From CAZBRS01 sp964494475 (lineage in GTDB: Bacteria; Myxococcota_A; UBA9042; CAZBRS01), in the NCBI GenBank assembly GCA_964494475.1, contig CAZBRS010000023.1:1-64000 (forward strand): DNA of 64,000 bases. Reading direction: 5' to 3'. The notes under the pieces are model-generated. The model had not been told where the DNA came from and did not search any database. It saw only the letters and a list, made by a program, of their open reading frames with translations. Below, piece by piece: positions 45,638 through 57,400 of this stretch. Position 1 is the first letter of the stretch; the number at the start of each line of letters is the position of its first letter. Made by a program: the position numbers and the translations under genes.

Positions 45638-45645
<8 letters not shown>
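43753..45645 (+). CDS. lolC: Lipoprotein-releasing ABC permease of the LolC/LolE family, enlarged
   Basis: A 630-residue inner-membrane protein; typical LolC/E proteins have about 400-420. The family core is clear: SVPVSVFVSVVGISVGVWAL, SVLSGFQNDLKDKLIRHHPN, then three C-terminal helices with FNIMSSLATVILQKTRDIAI and LRSMGMSRAAI. Before the core lies an extra region of about 190 residues with further membrane helices (for example LVLAIVLFVALVIRLCLWG). A Pro/Ala/Glu linker (TPTPVEGSGPDPEAPAP) interrupts the periplasmic domain. With LolD it extracts lipoproteins from the inner membrane for transfer to the outer membrane; a single permease gene suggests a homodimeric LolF-like arrangement. It overlaps lysS by four and lolD by eight bases. 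Confidence 0.9.
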
Positions 45646-46323
<678 letters not shown>

Positions 46324-46324
<1 letters not shown>

Positions 46325-48654
46325 TGTTCAGAGCCCGCTTCCACGCGGCCCTCGTGCTCGCGCTCCTGGCGCTGCCGCCCACGCTCTTCGCCGAGCCCGT
46401 GGTCAAGGCCGTGGCGGTCGAAGGGCTGTCCCGCGTCAACGAACGCGCGGTGCTCGATCTCTCGCTGCTCACGCTCGACGCCCCGCTCGACCGCGACCAA
46501 CTCTCGCGCTCCATCTCGCGCATCTGGGGCACGGGCTTCTTCGACGACGTGCGCGCGGTCTCGCGCCCCGAGGCCCCCTCGACCCCGAGCAACGTCGCGG
46601 GCGACGGCGTGCGCGTGGTCTACGTAGTCAAGGAGCGCCCGGCCGTGCGCAAGGTCGAGCTGGTGGGCTACGACGCGGTCGAGCTCGACGATCTCAACAA
46701 AGGCGTGCACATCAAGGCCTTCAGCATCCTCGACCGCAAGAAGATCCTCGAGGCCGTGGCCAATACGCGCAAGAAGTACCGCGAAGAGGGCTACTACCTC
46801 GCCACGGTCGACACCGAGATCACGCCCCAGCCCGGCAACCTGGTCGACCTCACCTTCCGCATCCACGAGGGCAACAAGGTCAAGGTCAAGCAGATCGACC
46901 TGGTCGGCAACGGCCAACTCCCCGACGACGAGGTCAAGCAGTTCCTGCAGACCAAGGAGGTCGGCTACTTCTCGTTCCTCACCGAGTCGGGCAAGTACAA
47001 CGACGACACCTTCCTGCAAGACCTCGAGATCGTCCGCGAGTACTACCTCACCAAGGGCTTCGTCAACGTGGCGGTGGGCTCCCCGGTCGTCAGCATCGAC
47101 CGGAACAAGGAGTACATGTACATCACCATCCCGGTCGACGAGGGCGACGCGTTCACCGTGGGCGACGTCGACGTGCAGGGCGACTTCCTCGACCTCGACG
47201 GCAAGCGCAAAGAAGACCTCGTCGCGCAGCTCAAGCTCGTGAAGGGCAACCCGTTCAGCTCGAACGAGGTGCGCACCGACACCATGATGCTGAACCGCGC
47301 GTACCAGGACGAGGGCTACGCCTTCGTCTCGGTGTCGAACGCCAACGTGCTGCACCCCGAGCAGAAGGTCATCGACTTCACGTACGTCATCCAGAAGGGC
47401 GACAAGTACCGCATCAACCGCATCGAGATGGCGGGCAACGACAAGACCGCCGACAAGATCATCCGGCGCGAGCTCGAGATCAGCGAAGGCGCGTGGTTCT
47501 CGGCCTCCAAGATCGACGAGTCCAAGAACCGCGTCACGCGCCTGGGCTACCTCGAGAACGTGCGCGTCGAGCACCGCCGCTCGGCCCAGGACGGCTACGT
47601 CGACCTCACGGTGCACGTCACCGAGAAAGACACGGGCTCGTTCCAACTCGGCGCCGGCTTCTCGTCGCTCGAGAGCTTCGTCTTCACGGCCCAGGTCTCG
47701 AAGTACAACTTCCTCGGCCGCGGCCAGACGGTGACCCTCCAGATCATCCTCTCGGGCCTTCGATCCATCTACACCCTGCAGTTCTTCGAGCCCTACTTCT
47801 TCGACTCCGACCTCACGTTCTCGCTGAACGTCTATGACTACGTGCAAGACTTCACCAACTTCTCGAAGTCGTCGGCCGGCGGCGAGGTGGGCTTCGGCTA
47901 CCGCCTGACACGCGACCTCATCCTCAGCCTCTACTACCGCTTCGAGCACGTCAGCACGTCCGTGGGCGGCTACAGCCAGAGCTCCACGGTGCCCATCAGC
48001 CGCATCTTCGGCACGGGCATCACCTCCAGCTTCCAGCTGAACCTCAGCTACGACTCGCGCGACAACGTCATCTTCCCGACCAGCGGCCAGTACTCCAGCG
48101 CCTCGGTCGAGCACGCGGCGGCCTACACGGGCTCCGACACCGACTTCACGCGCTTCCTGCTCCGCACGCGCTGGTTCTTCCCCATCTTCTGGAAGGTCGT
48201 GGCCAAGCTGAACGGCACGCTCGGCTACATCTACACCCCCGATCCGGCGGGCGTGCCCATCACCGAGCGCTTCCTGGTGGGCGGCATCTTCACGGTGCGC
48301 GGCTTCCAGCGGAACAGCCTGGGGCCCTACATCGACGTGGCCCGCGTCTACAGCCCCGACTCGTCCCTCACCAAGTTCGTGGTGGGCGGCAACAAGCAGC
48401 TCATCTTCAACGCCGAGCTCGAGTTCCCCATCCTCGAGCAGGTGGGCATCAAGGGCGTGCTCTTCTTCGACGCCGGCAACGCCTTCAACGAAGACGAAGC
48501 CATCGACTTCCTCGAGTTGCGCACGGCGGTCGGCTTCGGCATCCGGTGGTGGTCACCGGTCGGCCCGCTGCGCTTCGAATGGGGTTTCCCCCTGGCCCCG
48601 GAGCCGGGCGAAGACGCCATCGTGTTCGAGTTCACCATCGGAAACCCGTTCTAA
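46324..48654 (+). CDS. bamA: Outer-membrane protein assembly factor BamA
   Basis: A 776-residue Omp85 protein that folds beta-barrel proteins into the outer membrane. A signal peptide (AALVLALLALPPTLFAE) is followed by five POTRA domains (about 22-435; for example VKAVAVEGLSRVNERAVLD, VKVKQIDLVGNGQLPDDEV, YRINRIEMAGNDKTADKII). The C-terminal barrel has the conserved L6 loop VRGF (in GGIFTVRGFQRN) and closes with FTIGNPF, a C-terminal aromatic beta-signal. It starts within the lolD stop codon and is followed 10 bases later by skp, so lipoprotein sorting, barrel assembly and periplasmic chaperoning are encoded together. Confidence 0.97.
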
Positions 48655-48664
48655 GGAGGCTCTC

Positions 48665-49165
48665 ATGAAGCGGTTCATCCTCGCGTTCTCGGCGGCCCTG
48701 CTGCTCGCCGCCTCTCCCCTGTTCGCCGACGTCAAGATCGGCTACGTCGACATGGAGAAGGCCATCCTCGGCACCGCCCAGGGCAAGGCGGCCAAGGAAA
48801 AGCTCGAGAAGGAAGTCGCCAAGCGCGAAGGCGAGTTCAAGGACCAGCTGAAGAAGTTCCAGGAGATGGAAGAGCAGCTCTCGAAGCAGGTCCAGCTCAT
48901 GTCCGAAGACATGAAGCGCCAGAAGCTGCAGGAGTACCAGCAGAAGGGCATGGAGCTGCAGCAGAAGTACCAGGAGCACCAGAAGAGCCTGCTCGAGGAG
49001 CAGGAGAAAGCCTTCGCGCCCATCCTCGAGAAGCTGCGCGGCGTCATCCAGGAGATCGGCCTCCAGGAGGGCTACACCATCATCCTCGAGAAGCGCCAGG
49101 ACGGCGTGCTCTATGCCATGCCCCAGCTCGACCTCACCGCCAAGGTCGTCGCCAAGTACAAGTAG
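48665..49165 (+). CDS. skp: Periplasmic chaperone Skp/OmpH
   Basis: A 166-residue protein with a signal peptide (FILAFSAALLLAASPLFAD), the family opening VKIGYVDMEKAILGT, a long charged coiled coil (about 45-125), and the closing strand YTIILEKRQDGVLYAMPQLD, followed by LTAKVVAKYK. Trimeric Skp carries unfolded outer-membrane proteins across the periplasm to BamA, its direct neighbour. AAGGAGG stands six bases before the ATG. It is the last plus-strand gene of the operon and converges on the glycosyltransferase-like gene. Confidence 0.95.
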   Translation: MKRFILAFSAALLLAASPLFADVKIGYVDMEKAILGTAQGKAAKEKLEKEVAKREGEFKDQLKKFQEMEEQLSKQVQLMSEDMKRQKLQEYQQKGMELQQKYQEHQKSLLEEQEKAFAPILEKLRGVIQEIGLQEGYTIILEKRQDGVLYAMPQLDLTAKVVAKYK

Positions 49166-49185
49166 GGGCGCTGCTCGCTGCGCCC
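49166..49185. terminator. Possible terminator hairpin between convergent genes
   Basis: GGGCGC (49166-49171) and GCGCCC (49180-49185) form a 6-bp stem with an 8-base loop directly after the skp stop. No T-run follows, so intrinsic termination would be weak; Rho-dependent ending is equally possible. Confidence 0.3.
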
Positions 49186-49198
49186 GCCGGGGCGCCCT

Positions 49199-50875
49199 TC
49201 ACCTCCACGCCCACCGCAAACAGATCGCCTCGCTCCGCGCGTCGGGCGCCAGCGCGGGCACCTCGAAGCGCACCGGAGCCCGCCCCGTCGCCAGCAGCGC
49301 CCGGCGCGTCGACGGGCCGGCGCCCGGCGCCACCCTCGCCCTCGCGGCCGTCGCCAGGCCCGTGACGCCGAACTCCACCGCCGCGCGCGGACGGTCCGAG
49401 GGGTCGGCCGCCACCTCCCACTCCAGCGCCGTGGCCCCGACCGGCGGCGTCGCCTCGAGCACCTTTCCGGCGAACGGCCCCGCCGTCGGCACGCGCACCC
49501 AGCGCCCGCCGGCCAACTCGCACTCACCCGCGAGCGGCGCGCCCACCATGTCGGGCGCGCCTCGATCGAGGTGGCTGCACTCCCAGCGCCGCCACTTCAG
49601 GTTCCAGAAGTCGCAGGTGCGCCCGTCGAGCGTGCTCACCCGCACGCCCTCCGCGAGCGACGCGTCGGCCCGCGGTGCGGCCAGGCGCAGGCCCCCTCCG
49701 AGGGCGAGCACCGCGAGGCCCACCAACGCCGCCGCGAGGCCCACCCGCACCCGACGGGACCAACGACGGATCGCGAAGTCCCAGACGCGGCGGGCCCCCT
49801 CGGCGAGCACCTCGAGCAACGCCGCCAGCGGCGCCGCCTGGAAGGCCAGCAGCGGGATCAGGAAGCGCGAGCTCGGATAGGCGTAGCTCGCGTAGACCAG
49901 CGTGGTCCCCCCCAACACCAGCGCCGACGAGGCCGCCTCGCCCACCCGCCCCCGCCAGGCCTGCGCCAGCCAGCCCAGGGGCACCAGAGCGAGGAAGGGG
50001 AACCCACGCAGGAACGACTGCTCGTCGGAGACCAGCACGCGCGTCACGTCGGCCCACCCCGGCCAGTCGAAGGCCGCGCGGGCCGTGTCGAGCGCCGTGA
50101 CCCCGGCCTCGCGCACCACGATGCGATCGTACCCGCTGACGAAGGGCGAGCCGAACCACGCCCACTGCAGCCCAGCCGGAATCGCCAGTACGCCGCCGAA
50201 CCCCAGCGCCAGCCGGCCGAGATCACGCCACGCCGTCCGGCGGGCCCGATGCACCACGTACGGGGCCGCGACCACCAGCACCCACAGCGCCTGCGCGGGC
50301 CGCGCCCAGATCACGCCGGCGAGCGCCGCCCCGGCCAGGCCAGGCCGTCCCCGCGCCAGCGCCAGCATGCCGGCGAGCAGCGGCAAAGCCGAGAACAGGT
50401 CGTTCGAGTACCCGTACGCGTAGTGCACGACCACGGGCGACAGGCAGGTGGCCGCGACCGCCAGCGCCACGAAGGGCCGCTGCTGCTTCGGATCGAGCAG
50501 CAGGAGCGCCAGCCACGCGGCCAGCAGCACGGCGAGCACGTTGAACACCAGCAGGCCGTCGTACCCGAGCGCCAGGAAGAACGGCTCGGCGACCAGGGGC
50601 ATCAACACCGGGTGCTTGGGGTAGAGCCCGCCGTCGACCCCGAGCGCCACGTTGCTCCAGTCCTGACCCAGCGATCGGTTCCAGCCCAGATCGTCGAAGT
50701 ACCACGACCGGGCGGTCAGGCCGTCCTGCCGGAAAGTGACGTTTTGCGTCAGTGACCGATTGACGTTGGCGTAGAAGGTCCCATCGGCGTGCAGGAACGT
50801 GTAGGGCACGTAGTCGGCGGCGACGCGCAGCACCAGCGCCAGCGCCAGGATGGCGAGCGCGACCCGGCGAACCAT
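49199..50875 (-). CDS. GT-C type glycosyltransferase-like membrane protein
   Basis: A 558-residue polytopic membrane protein from ATG 50875 (GGAGG eight bases upstream; ATG 50941 is an alternative). It has about ten hydrophobic helices (VALAILALALVLRVAADYVP, VFNVLAVLLAAWLALLLLD and others). The first extracytoplasmic loop holds ADGTFYANVNRS and a following DDLGWNRSLGQDW, in the place where PMT/ArnT-like GT-C enzymes keep acidic catalytic residues. A C-terminal soluble domain (about 400-558) contains a Cys pair (TCDFWNLKWRRWEC). Such enzymes move sugars from polyprenyl-phosphate carriers to proteins or lipids. Donor and acceptor are unknown; the neighbourhood of envelope genes is consistent but not proof. 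Confidence 0.7.
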   Translation of the reverse strand: MVRRVALAILALALVLRVAADYVPYTFLHADGTFYANVNRSLTQNVTFRQDGLTARSWYFDDLGWNRSLGQDWSNVALGVDGGLYPKHPVLMPLVAEPFFLALGYDGLLVFNVLAVLLAAWLALLLLDPKQQRPFVALAVAATCLSPVVVHYAYGYSNDLFSALPLLAGMLALARGRPGLAGAALAGVIWARPAQALWVLVVAAPYVVHRARRTAWRDLGRLALGFGGVLAIPAGLQWAWFGSPFVSGYDRIVVREAGVTALDTARAAFDWPGWADVTRVLVSDEQSFLRGFPFLALVPLGWLAQAWRGRVGEAASSALVLGGTTLVYASYAYPSSRFLIPLLAFQAAPLAALLEVLAEGARRVWDFAIRRWSRRVRVGLAAALVGLAVLALGGGLRLAAPRADASLAEGVRVSTLDGRTCDFWNLKWRRWECSHLDRGAPDMVGAPLAGECELAGGRWVRVPTAGPFAGKVLEATPPVGATALEWEVAADPSDRPRAAVEFGVTGLATAARARVAPGAGPSTRRALLATGRAPVRFEVPALAPDARSEAICLRWAWR

Positions 50876-51375
50876 CGGCGAGGCCTCCAGAGCTTCGTAC
50901 GATCCCACCCCAAGTGACGCCGATGTCAATAAAGCGACCATTTTCGGCCACACCTGGAACTCTTTTCCACGTCGCAGCGCCCCGCCGCCCGCGACTCGCC
51001 GACCGAGCCCGCCTCCGCGCCGCGACCCGTCCAGGGTATCTCGGCCTGTAGGGCCGGTCCCCTCCCCTCCAGCCCACTTCGGTACGGGCGTTGCAATGGC
51101 CCAGGGTGCGAGCGGTTTCGGTGGACCGTCTGGGGTGTTCGTAAACAGACGGGATGGCGCCAGGCCGGCGAGAGGTTCCAGGGGTGGGCTCATCTCCACC
51201 CGTCGCTACGGCACAACCGGAGGGTCCACCGCTTTCGCTCGCGCCTGCTCGCTCCCCGCGGGCAGGCACTTTTCGTCACCCCCGGAAAAACTTTCCCGAC
51301 CGTTCGACCCGACGGCCCGAAACCCGCCCCGAAAACCTCTATCGTTTCCTAGACCTTTCGAACCACGTTTCCCGG
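50876..51375. other. Intergenic region between divergent genes
   Basis: About 500 bases between the glycosyltransferase-like gene and the promoter of the giant Cys-rich gene. A TTGACA on the minus strand (50929-50924) lies just before the former gene but lacks a good -10. Frames here are short or overlap without ribosome-binding sites; I recognise no RNA gene or repeat. Confidence 0.4.
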
Positions 51376-51404
51376 TTCCAATTGGAAGGCTCTTTGCTTA
51401 TACT
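51376..51404 (+). promoter_or_regulatory. Promoter of the giant Cys-rich gene with a 12-bp palindrome at -35
   Basis: TATACT (51399-51404) matches a -10 at five of six positions. At 17-bp spacing lies TTCCAA, the first half of the perfect palindrome TTCCAATTGGAA (51376-51387). The weak -35 covered by a palindrome suggests control by a dimeric regulator. The ATG follows 38 bases after the -10. Confidence 0.5.
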
Positions 51405-51441
51405 CGCCACGACGAACTGTCTGCTCGGGCAGGGGGGCCGG

Positions 51442-54400
51442 ATGAACCTTCCTCGCTTCCTATTTGGATTGCTCCTGGCGTCGACCCCGGTGTTCCTGGG
51501 TTGTCAGGAGAGTCCGAAGGAGCTTGCGAGCCACTCCGATAGCGGGTTGCCGACCGAAGTGGCGTCCTTCGCCCTCGACGACGGCCTGCCGGCGGTCTCG
51601 ATCGTGTCGCCCGAGCCTTACACCTACTACAAGACCAGCGACACGCCCGGCAACGCGGCCTACAACCCCGACCATCCCCTGGTCGACGTCACGGTGCAGT
51701 TCTCGGTCGCGCACTGGGCCTACCCCGCGGCCACCAAGGGCGTCGCGTTCATCCTCGACAAGTGGGACCAGTCCCATCCCGAGCTCGCCATCGTCCAGAC
51801 CTCTCCCGTGAACCCCATCGTCCTCGCCGATATTCCGCCCGGCCAGCACACCATCGTCGCCTGCCTGGTGCTGAAGAGCGACACCGGCGACCCCACCCCC
51901 AACGAGAACTGGTACTACCTCGACGCCGACCCCAACCTCGTGGGCGTCCAGCGCTCGTGCGGCTCGGTGGTCATCAAGGTGGCCATCGTCGACTGCTGGC
52001 CCACGATCTACAACCCGGCCACCGCCAAGTACATCTGCGACCCCGCGCACCCGGGCGCCTGCTGCATCGACACCAACCCCTGCTCGGTCGACAACTGCCA
52101 GTGGGTCACGAGCGGCGGTCTCAACCAGTACGAGTGCCGCTTCGGGCCGGTGGCCGGGCAGTGCTGCCAGTCCGACTACGAGTGCGGCGATCCCCAGCGC
52201 TGCTACCTGTACGACAACCCCGACACGAGCCTCGACAACGACCTTGTCAACAAGTGCTACGAGTGCGACTACATGTCGGCCACCGCCGACGACGCCTGCG
52301 ACGACCTCGACAAGTGCACCGTCGACTCGTGCGGCCAGAGCTTCTTCTGCGAGCACGCCCCCATCGTGGGCGCCCAGGGCGAGCCCTGCTGCATGGACAC
52401 CGCCGACTGCAACGACGACGACCCCTGCACCATCGACCAGTGCGAGAACAAGGTCGCCGGCCAGGGCTTCTGCAAGTTCTACTCGTACCTCACGCTCAGC
52501 GACGCCGACATCACGGGCTACGGCTACGACCCCTCGTCGTTCGAGGGCTGCTGCTCGGTGGGCAAGGAGCTCGAGTACTGCACCGACCACCTGATCGTCA
52601 TCGACAACCAGCTCCAACTCGACGCCTGCTGGAACGTCGCCTGCATCTCGAACCAGTGCCGTTACGGCAAGGATCCGAACCCGCTCTGCTGCAACACGGG
52701 CGCCGAGTGCGACGACTGCGCCGACTTCGACCCGGGCACGGGCGAGTGCGTCAAGGCCAACGTCTGCACCATCGATCTCTGCGTCGAGAACGAGTGCAGG
52801 TTCCAGTGGGACCCCTTCCACCCCTCCGACGAAGACTGCTGCCAGCACACCATCGACTGCGACGACGACCTGCCCAACACCATCGACTGGTGCAGCAACT
52901 ACCTCTGCTACCACGAGACCGATCCTCTGTACTGCGACCCCGGCGCCGACCCGCCGGCCGAGTGCCCGGCCCCGCCGAACCCCTGCATCACCTACACGTG
53001 CAACGACGCCAGCAACCACTGCGATGGCACGGGAGTGCCCGGCTGCTGCCTCGACAACGACGACTGCGACGACAGCGACTACTGCAGCACCGACGTGTGC
53101 GACCCCCTGCTCCACACGTGCTCGCACGAGGTCATCGAGCTCATCGGCGGCAAGAAGTGCTGCAACATCTCGACCGATTGCTACGACGGCAAGGTGTGCA
53201 CCACCGAGGCGTGCGTCTCGCACCAGTGCCGCTACGGCGCCGTCGCGGTCAACCCGACCGAGTGCGCGTCGGGCAAGTGCTGCAACAGCAACGCCGACCT
53301 CAACGGCAACAGCAGCGCCGACGACTGCGAGGTCGCGAACTCGTGCACGCCGTTCACGTGCGCCAACCACTGCTGCGTGCCCAAGACCAACCTGCCGCCC
53401 GGGCAGTGCATCACGGCGCTCGACTGCGAAGACGGCGACCCCTACACCTGGAACGTGTGCACCGGCTGCACCTGCGCGCTGAACCCGCCCACGGTCTGCG
53501 ACGAGGCGCACCCCACCTGCAACGACAGCAACGCCTGCACCATCGACTCGTGCGACTTCAATGAAAAGCGCTGCAAGTACGTGGCCAAGCCCAACTGCTG
53601 CGTGCAGCAGGCCGACTGCGTGCCGGCCACCCCCGACCCCTGCACCAACTACCAGTGCATCAAGTCGCTGAACATCTGCCAGAACTCGTACGTGCCCGAC
53701 TGCTGCACGTCCGACGACGACACCAAGTGCAACGACTTCAACGGCTGCACCGACGACTTCTGCGTCAACGGCAAATGCCGCCACAACGCCTTCGACGCCA
53801 ACTGCTGCATCTCGGCCGCCGACTGCAACGACAGCAAAGAATGCACGCGCGACGAGTGCATCGACAACCAGTGCCAGCACTCCCTGCTGGCCTCGACGCC
53901 GAGCGGGGCGCTTTGCTGCGAGACCGACGGCGCCTGCACCGACACCATGCCGTGCACGCAGGACACGTGCATCAACAACAAGTGCGAGAACCTCCCCGTG
54001 CAGGGCTGCTGCTACCCCGACGGGCAGGACCACCCCATGTGCGAAGACGGCAACCCGTGCACCGCCGACTGGTGCGTCTACGGCATCTGCCGCCACCTGG
54101 GGCCGGGCGAAGCCCCCGCCTCGGCGCACATCCCCGACACGTGCTGCATCCCCGGGTGCATCCCCGGCGACGAAGACTGCTGCGAACCCGACGACAACGT
54201 GTGCACCCTCGAGGAGTGCGCCCCCAACGGGCTGTGCGTGTCCACGGCCATCGAGCCCTGCCGCCTGCAGTTGCCCTACTGCCAGTCGTTCAACCAGGGC
54301 ACCTGGCCGCCCGAGTTCCTGGGCTGGAAGCGCGAAGACACGCTGGGCGCTCCGGCCAATTTCAACTGGGAAGACTCCGGCAAGGGGCCGCTGGGCCTCG

Positions 54401-57400
54401 ACTTCCACATGCGCTTCAGCGGCCTCAAGTTCCCGCTCGACGAATTCAACGCCTACCTGTTGTCGCCGGCCTTCGAGTCCCACGACGCCAGCGGCAAACT
54501 GCTCACCGACGTGACCGTGCAGTGGGAGACCTTCCTCGACCTGAACAGCCCCGAAACGACCAACCTGGCCGTCAGCATCCTGCCGAACGGCGCCATCGCC
54601 AACGGCACCGTGCGCTGGTCGCAGTCCACCACGAGCGATCTCGAGGCCTCGGTCGAGTCGGTCCACCACCACGCCACCTACCTCGGCGACTACTTCAAGG
54701 TGGCCTTCAACGTGAACGCGCTGCACGAGGTCGCCGGCGCCAACGTCTACGGAGGCGCCGCCCACATCAACGCGTGGGACCTCGACAGCGTGTGCATCTG
54801 CGCCGGCCAGGCGCCGGAGTGGATCAACCTCGAGACCACCTACGGCATGTTCCTGCAAGACAGCGAGCACTTCCCACTGCGTGCGACCGATCCCGACTCT
54901 TCCGGCACCAGCAACCCCCTGTCGTTCGAGGCGCTCGGCGCCCCCGACTTCGTCACCATCGTCAACGGCGGGTGGGACTGGCAGACCAGCCGCTGGGTCG
55001 CCGACATGGTGGTCTCGCCCGTCGACGAGGCGGCGCTCGGGCAGCACACGTTCACCCTGCGCATCTCCGACGGCTGCCTCTTCACCGACCGCGAGGTCAC
55101 GGTGTGGGTCTTCCTGCGCGGCGGCTACCTGGTGTGGTCGCCCGAGGGCGTGTCGCCGCTGCACGCGCAGCGCATCGTCGACGCCATCGCGGGCCAGCCC
55201 GACCAGACCACGGCCAAGCGGCAGTGGCAGGTCCTCGAAGACCTGTCGGCCTACCCCGACCTGTCCGTCGCCGACGGCATCTTCGGCTGCCTCGGCATCA
55301 AGGGTGCCGCCTACGAGATCGTCGAGGAGCGCGACCCCGTCGAGGAGGCGCTTGACGGCGAGTTGAAGGAGTTGCGCGACCGCAAGGAGGCGCTGGTCTC
55401 CGAGCTCGCCATCTACCTCGAGGGGGGCGGACGCCTGTACCTCGAAGGCGGCGAGACCTGGTACGACGACGTACCGACGGCGCTGCACGACTACATGCGC
55501 GTCGAGGCCACCTCGGGTGGCGTCACGCGGCTCGACGGCCCCGTGGCCGGCGAAGGCTTCCTGCGGGCGCTCACGCCCTACGGCTACGACCAGTTGCCGT
55601 ACAACCCCACGAGCCCCGACAACTTCTGGAACAACTTCCTCGACCGCATCAAGGTCAAGGAGCACACGCGCGGCCGCGTCTTCCTGCAGAACACGGGCAC
55701 GACCGAATTCCCGACCACGGTGGGCTACTGCGACCACGTCGACTGCCCCGACGGCTCCGACGACTACCGCACCATCGCCTCGTCGATCCCCTTCGGCGGC
55801 TTGCTGAACGGCCCGTCGACGCGCGTCGACCTCATGGGCCGCTACCTCTATTTCTTCGAGCACGGCTATCCCACGTGCGCGACGGCCGCCGACTGCGACG
55901 ACGGGCAACAGTGCACCACCGACAACTGCGCCGGCTCGCCCAAGCGCTGCTCCAACACCGAGCAGCTCAACTGCGAGTACTGCCTCGACGATCTCGACTG
56001 CGACCAGTCGTTCCCGACCCTCGATTACGCCTGCCATACCTCCCTGACGTGCAAGCCCCTGCCGGGCTACATCCGGCACTCCAGCGGCGGCCAGGACCCG
56101 TTCGACGAGTTCATCCCCGGGCTCGGCTGGCAGAGCCCCATCGCCACGAGCGTCATCACGCTCGGCGGCGCCGGCGCCGAGGCCTGGGAAGCCCGTAACG
56201 TGGCCCAGGTGGCGGCCAAGCTGCGCGTCACCCACGACTACATCGGCGAGGTCGAGATCACCCTTCAGCACGGCAGCCAGACCGTCACGGCCAAGCTGGC
56301 CGATCTGACGCAGTTCGGTGGCACCTATTACTTCACCACGAGTGAAGCATGGGGCCGCCCCGCCGCTGCCGGCAGCATGGACCAGTTCAAGAACGCCGCC
56401 ATCGAGGGCGCCTGGACGCTCACCGTCCGCGACACCAAGCCGGCTAACACGCGCGACGGCAAGCTGATCGAGTGGTGGCTGTTCGTCGCCCCCGACGACG
56501 TCGACTGCTCCGCCAACCCGTCCCTCTGCGAAGACGGCAACGCCTGCACGGTCGACCAGTGCCTCGGCGGCTTCTGCAAGAACTCGCTGTTGCTCTGTCA
56601 GGACATCGACCCCCTCACGGGCCTGCCGAACCTGTGCACCTCCGACGCCTGCGATCCATCGGCCGGGTGCACGTTCTCGCAGAAGATCTGCGACGACGGC
56701 AACGACTGCTCCATCGACCTCTGCAAGACCGACACCGGCGAGTGCTACCAGGACTGGCCCACCGAGTGTTACAACCCGTGCACCCGACACGCCGACTGCG
56801 GCAACCTGCAGTACTGCAACGAGGGTCACTGCGAGATCGTGCCGGGCCTCGTCTACGAGTCGCCGGTCACCGGCTCCGCGGCCATCATCGACAACGGCGC
56901 GCCCCAGGTGTACCCGTTGAACATCCCCGACGGCACCGACAAAGACTCGCTCGATCGGGCCGTCGAAGACCGCGCCATCCACAAGCTGCGCGTCAAGGTC
57001 CGGGTCACGCACGAAGACGTGACCGACCTCGAGATCAAGCTGGTGCGCGGCACCACCGAGTACGTGCTGCTGCCCGAAAACGCCGGCTCCGGCGGCCCGC
57101 ACTGGGTGTTCGCCTCCAACGACGCCGCGTCGTTCGACGTGCCCGCCACCAACCTCGACGACGCGCCCGGCGGCCAGATCGGCCAGGCCATCGCCGGCGA
57201 TTGGTACCTCTCGATCCAGGACCGCCAACTGGGCAACACGGGCACCCTCGATGGGTGGGTGCTGTTCATGGTGCAGCGCCACTGCGCCACCAACGCCGAC
57301 TGCAACGACGACAGCCTCTGCACGGCCGACCTGTGCCTGGCCAACACGTCGGGCGACCCCAAGGAGCAGCTCAACATCCCGCTGGTCTGCTCGAACTCGA

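Noticed and set aside
50924..50929. TTGACA as the promoter of the glycosyltransferase-like gene
   Set aside because: No acceptable -10 lies 16-19 bases downstream, and the motif would fall inside the alternative longer reading frame.
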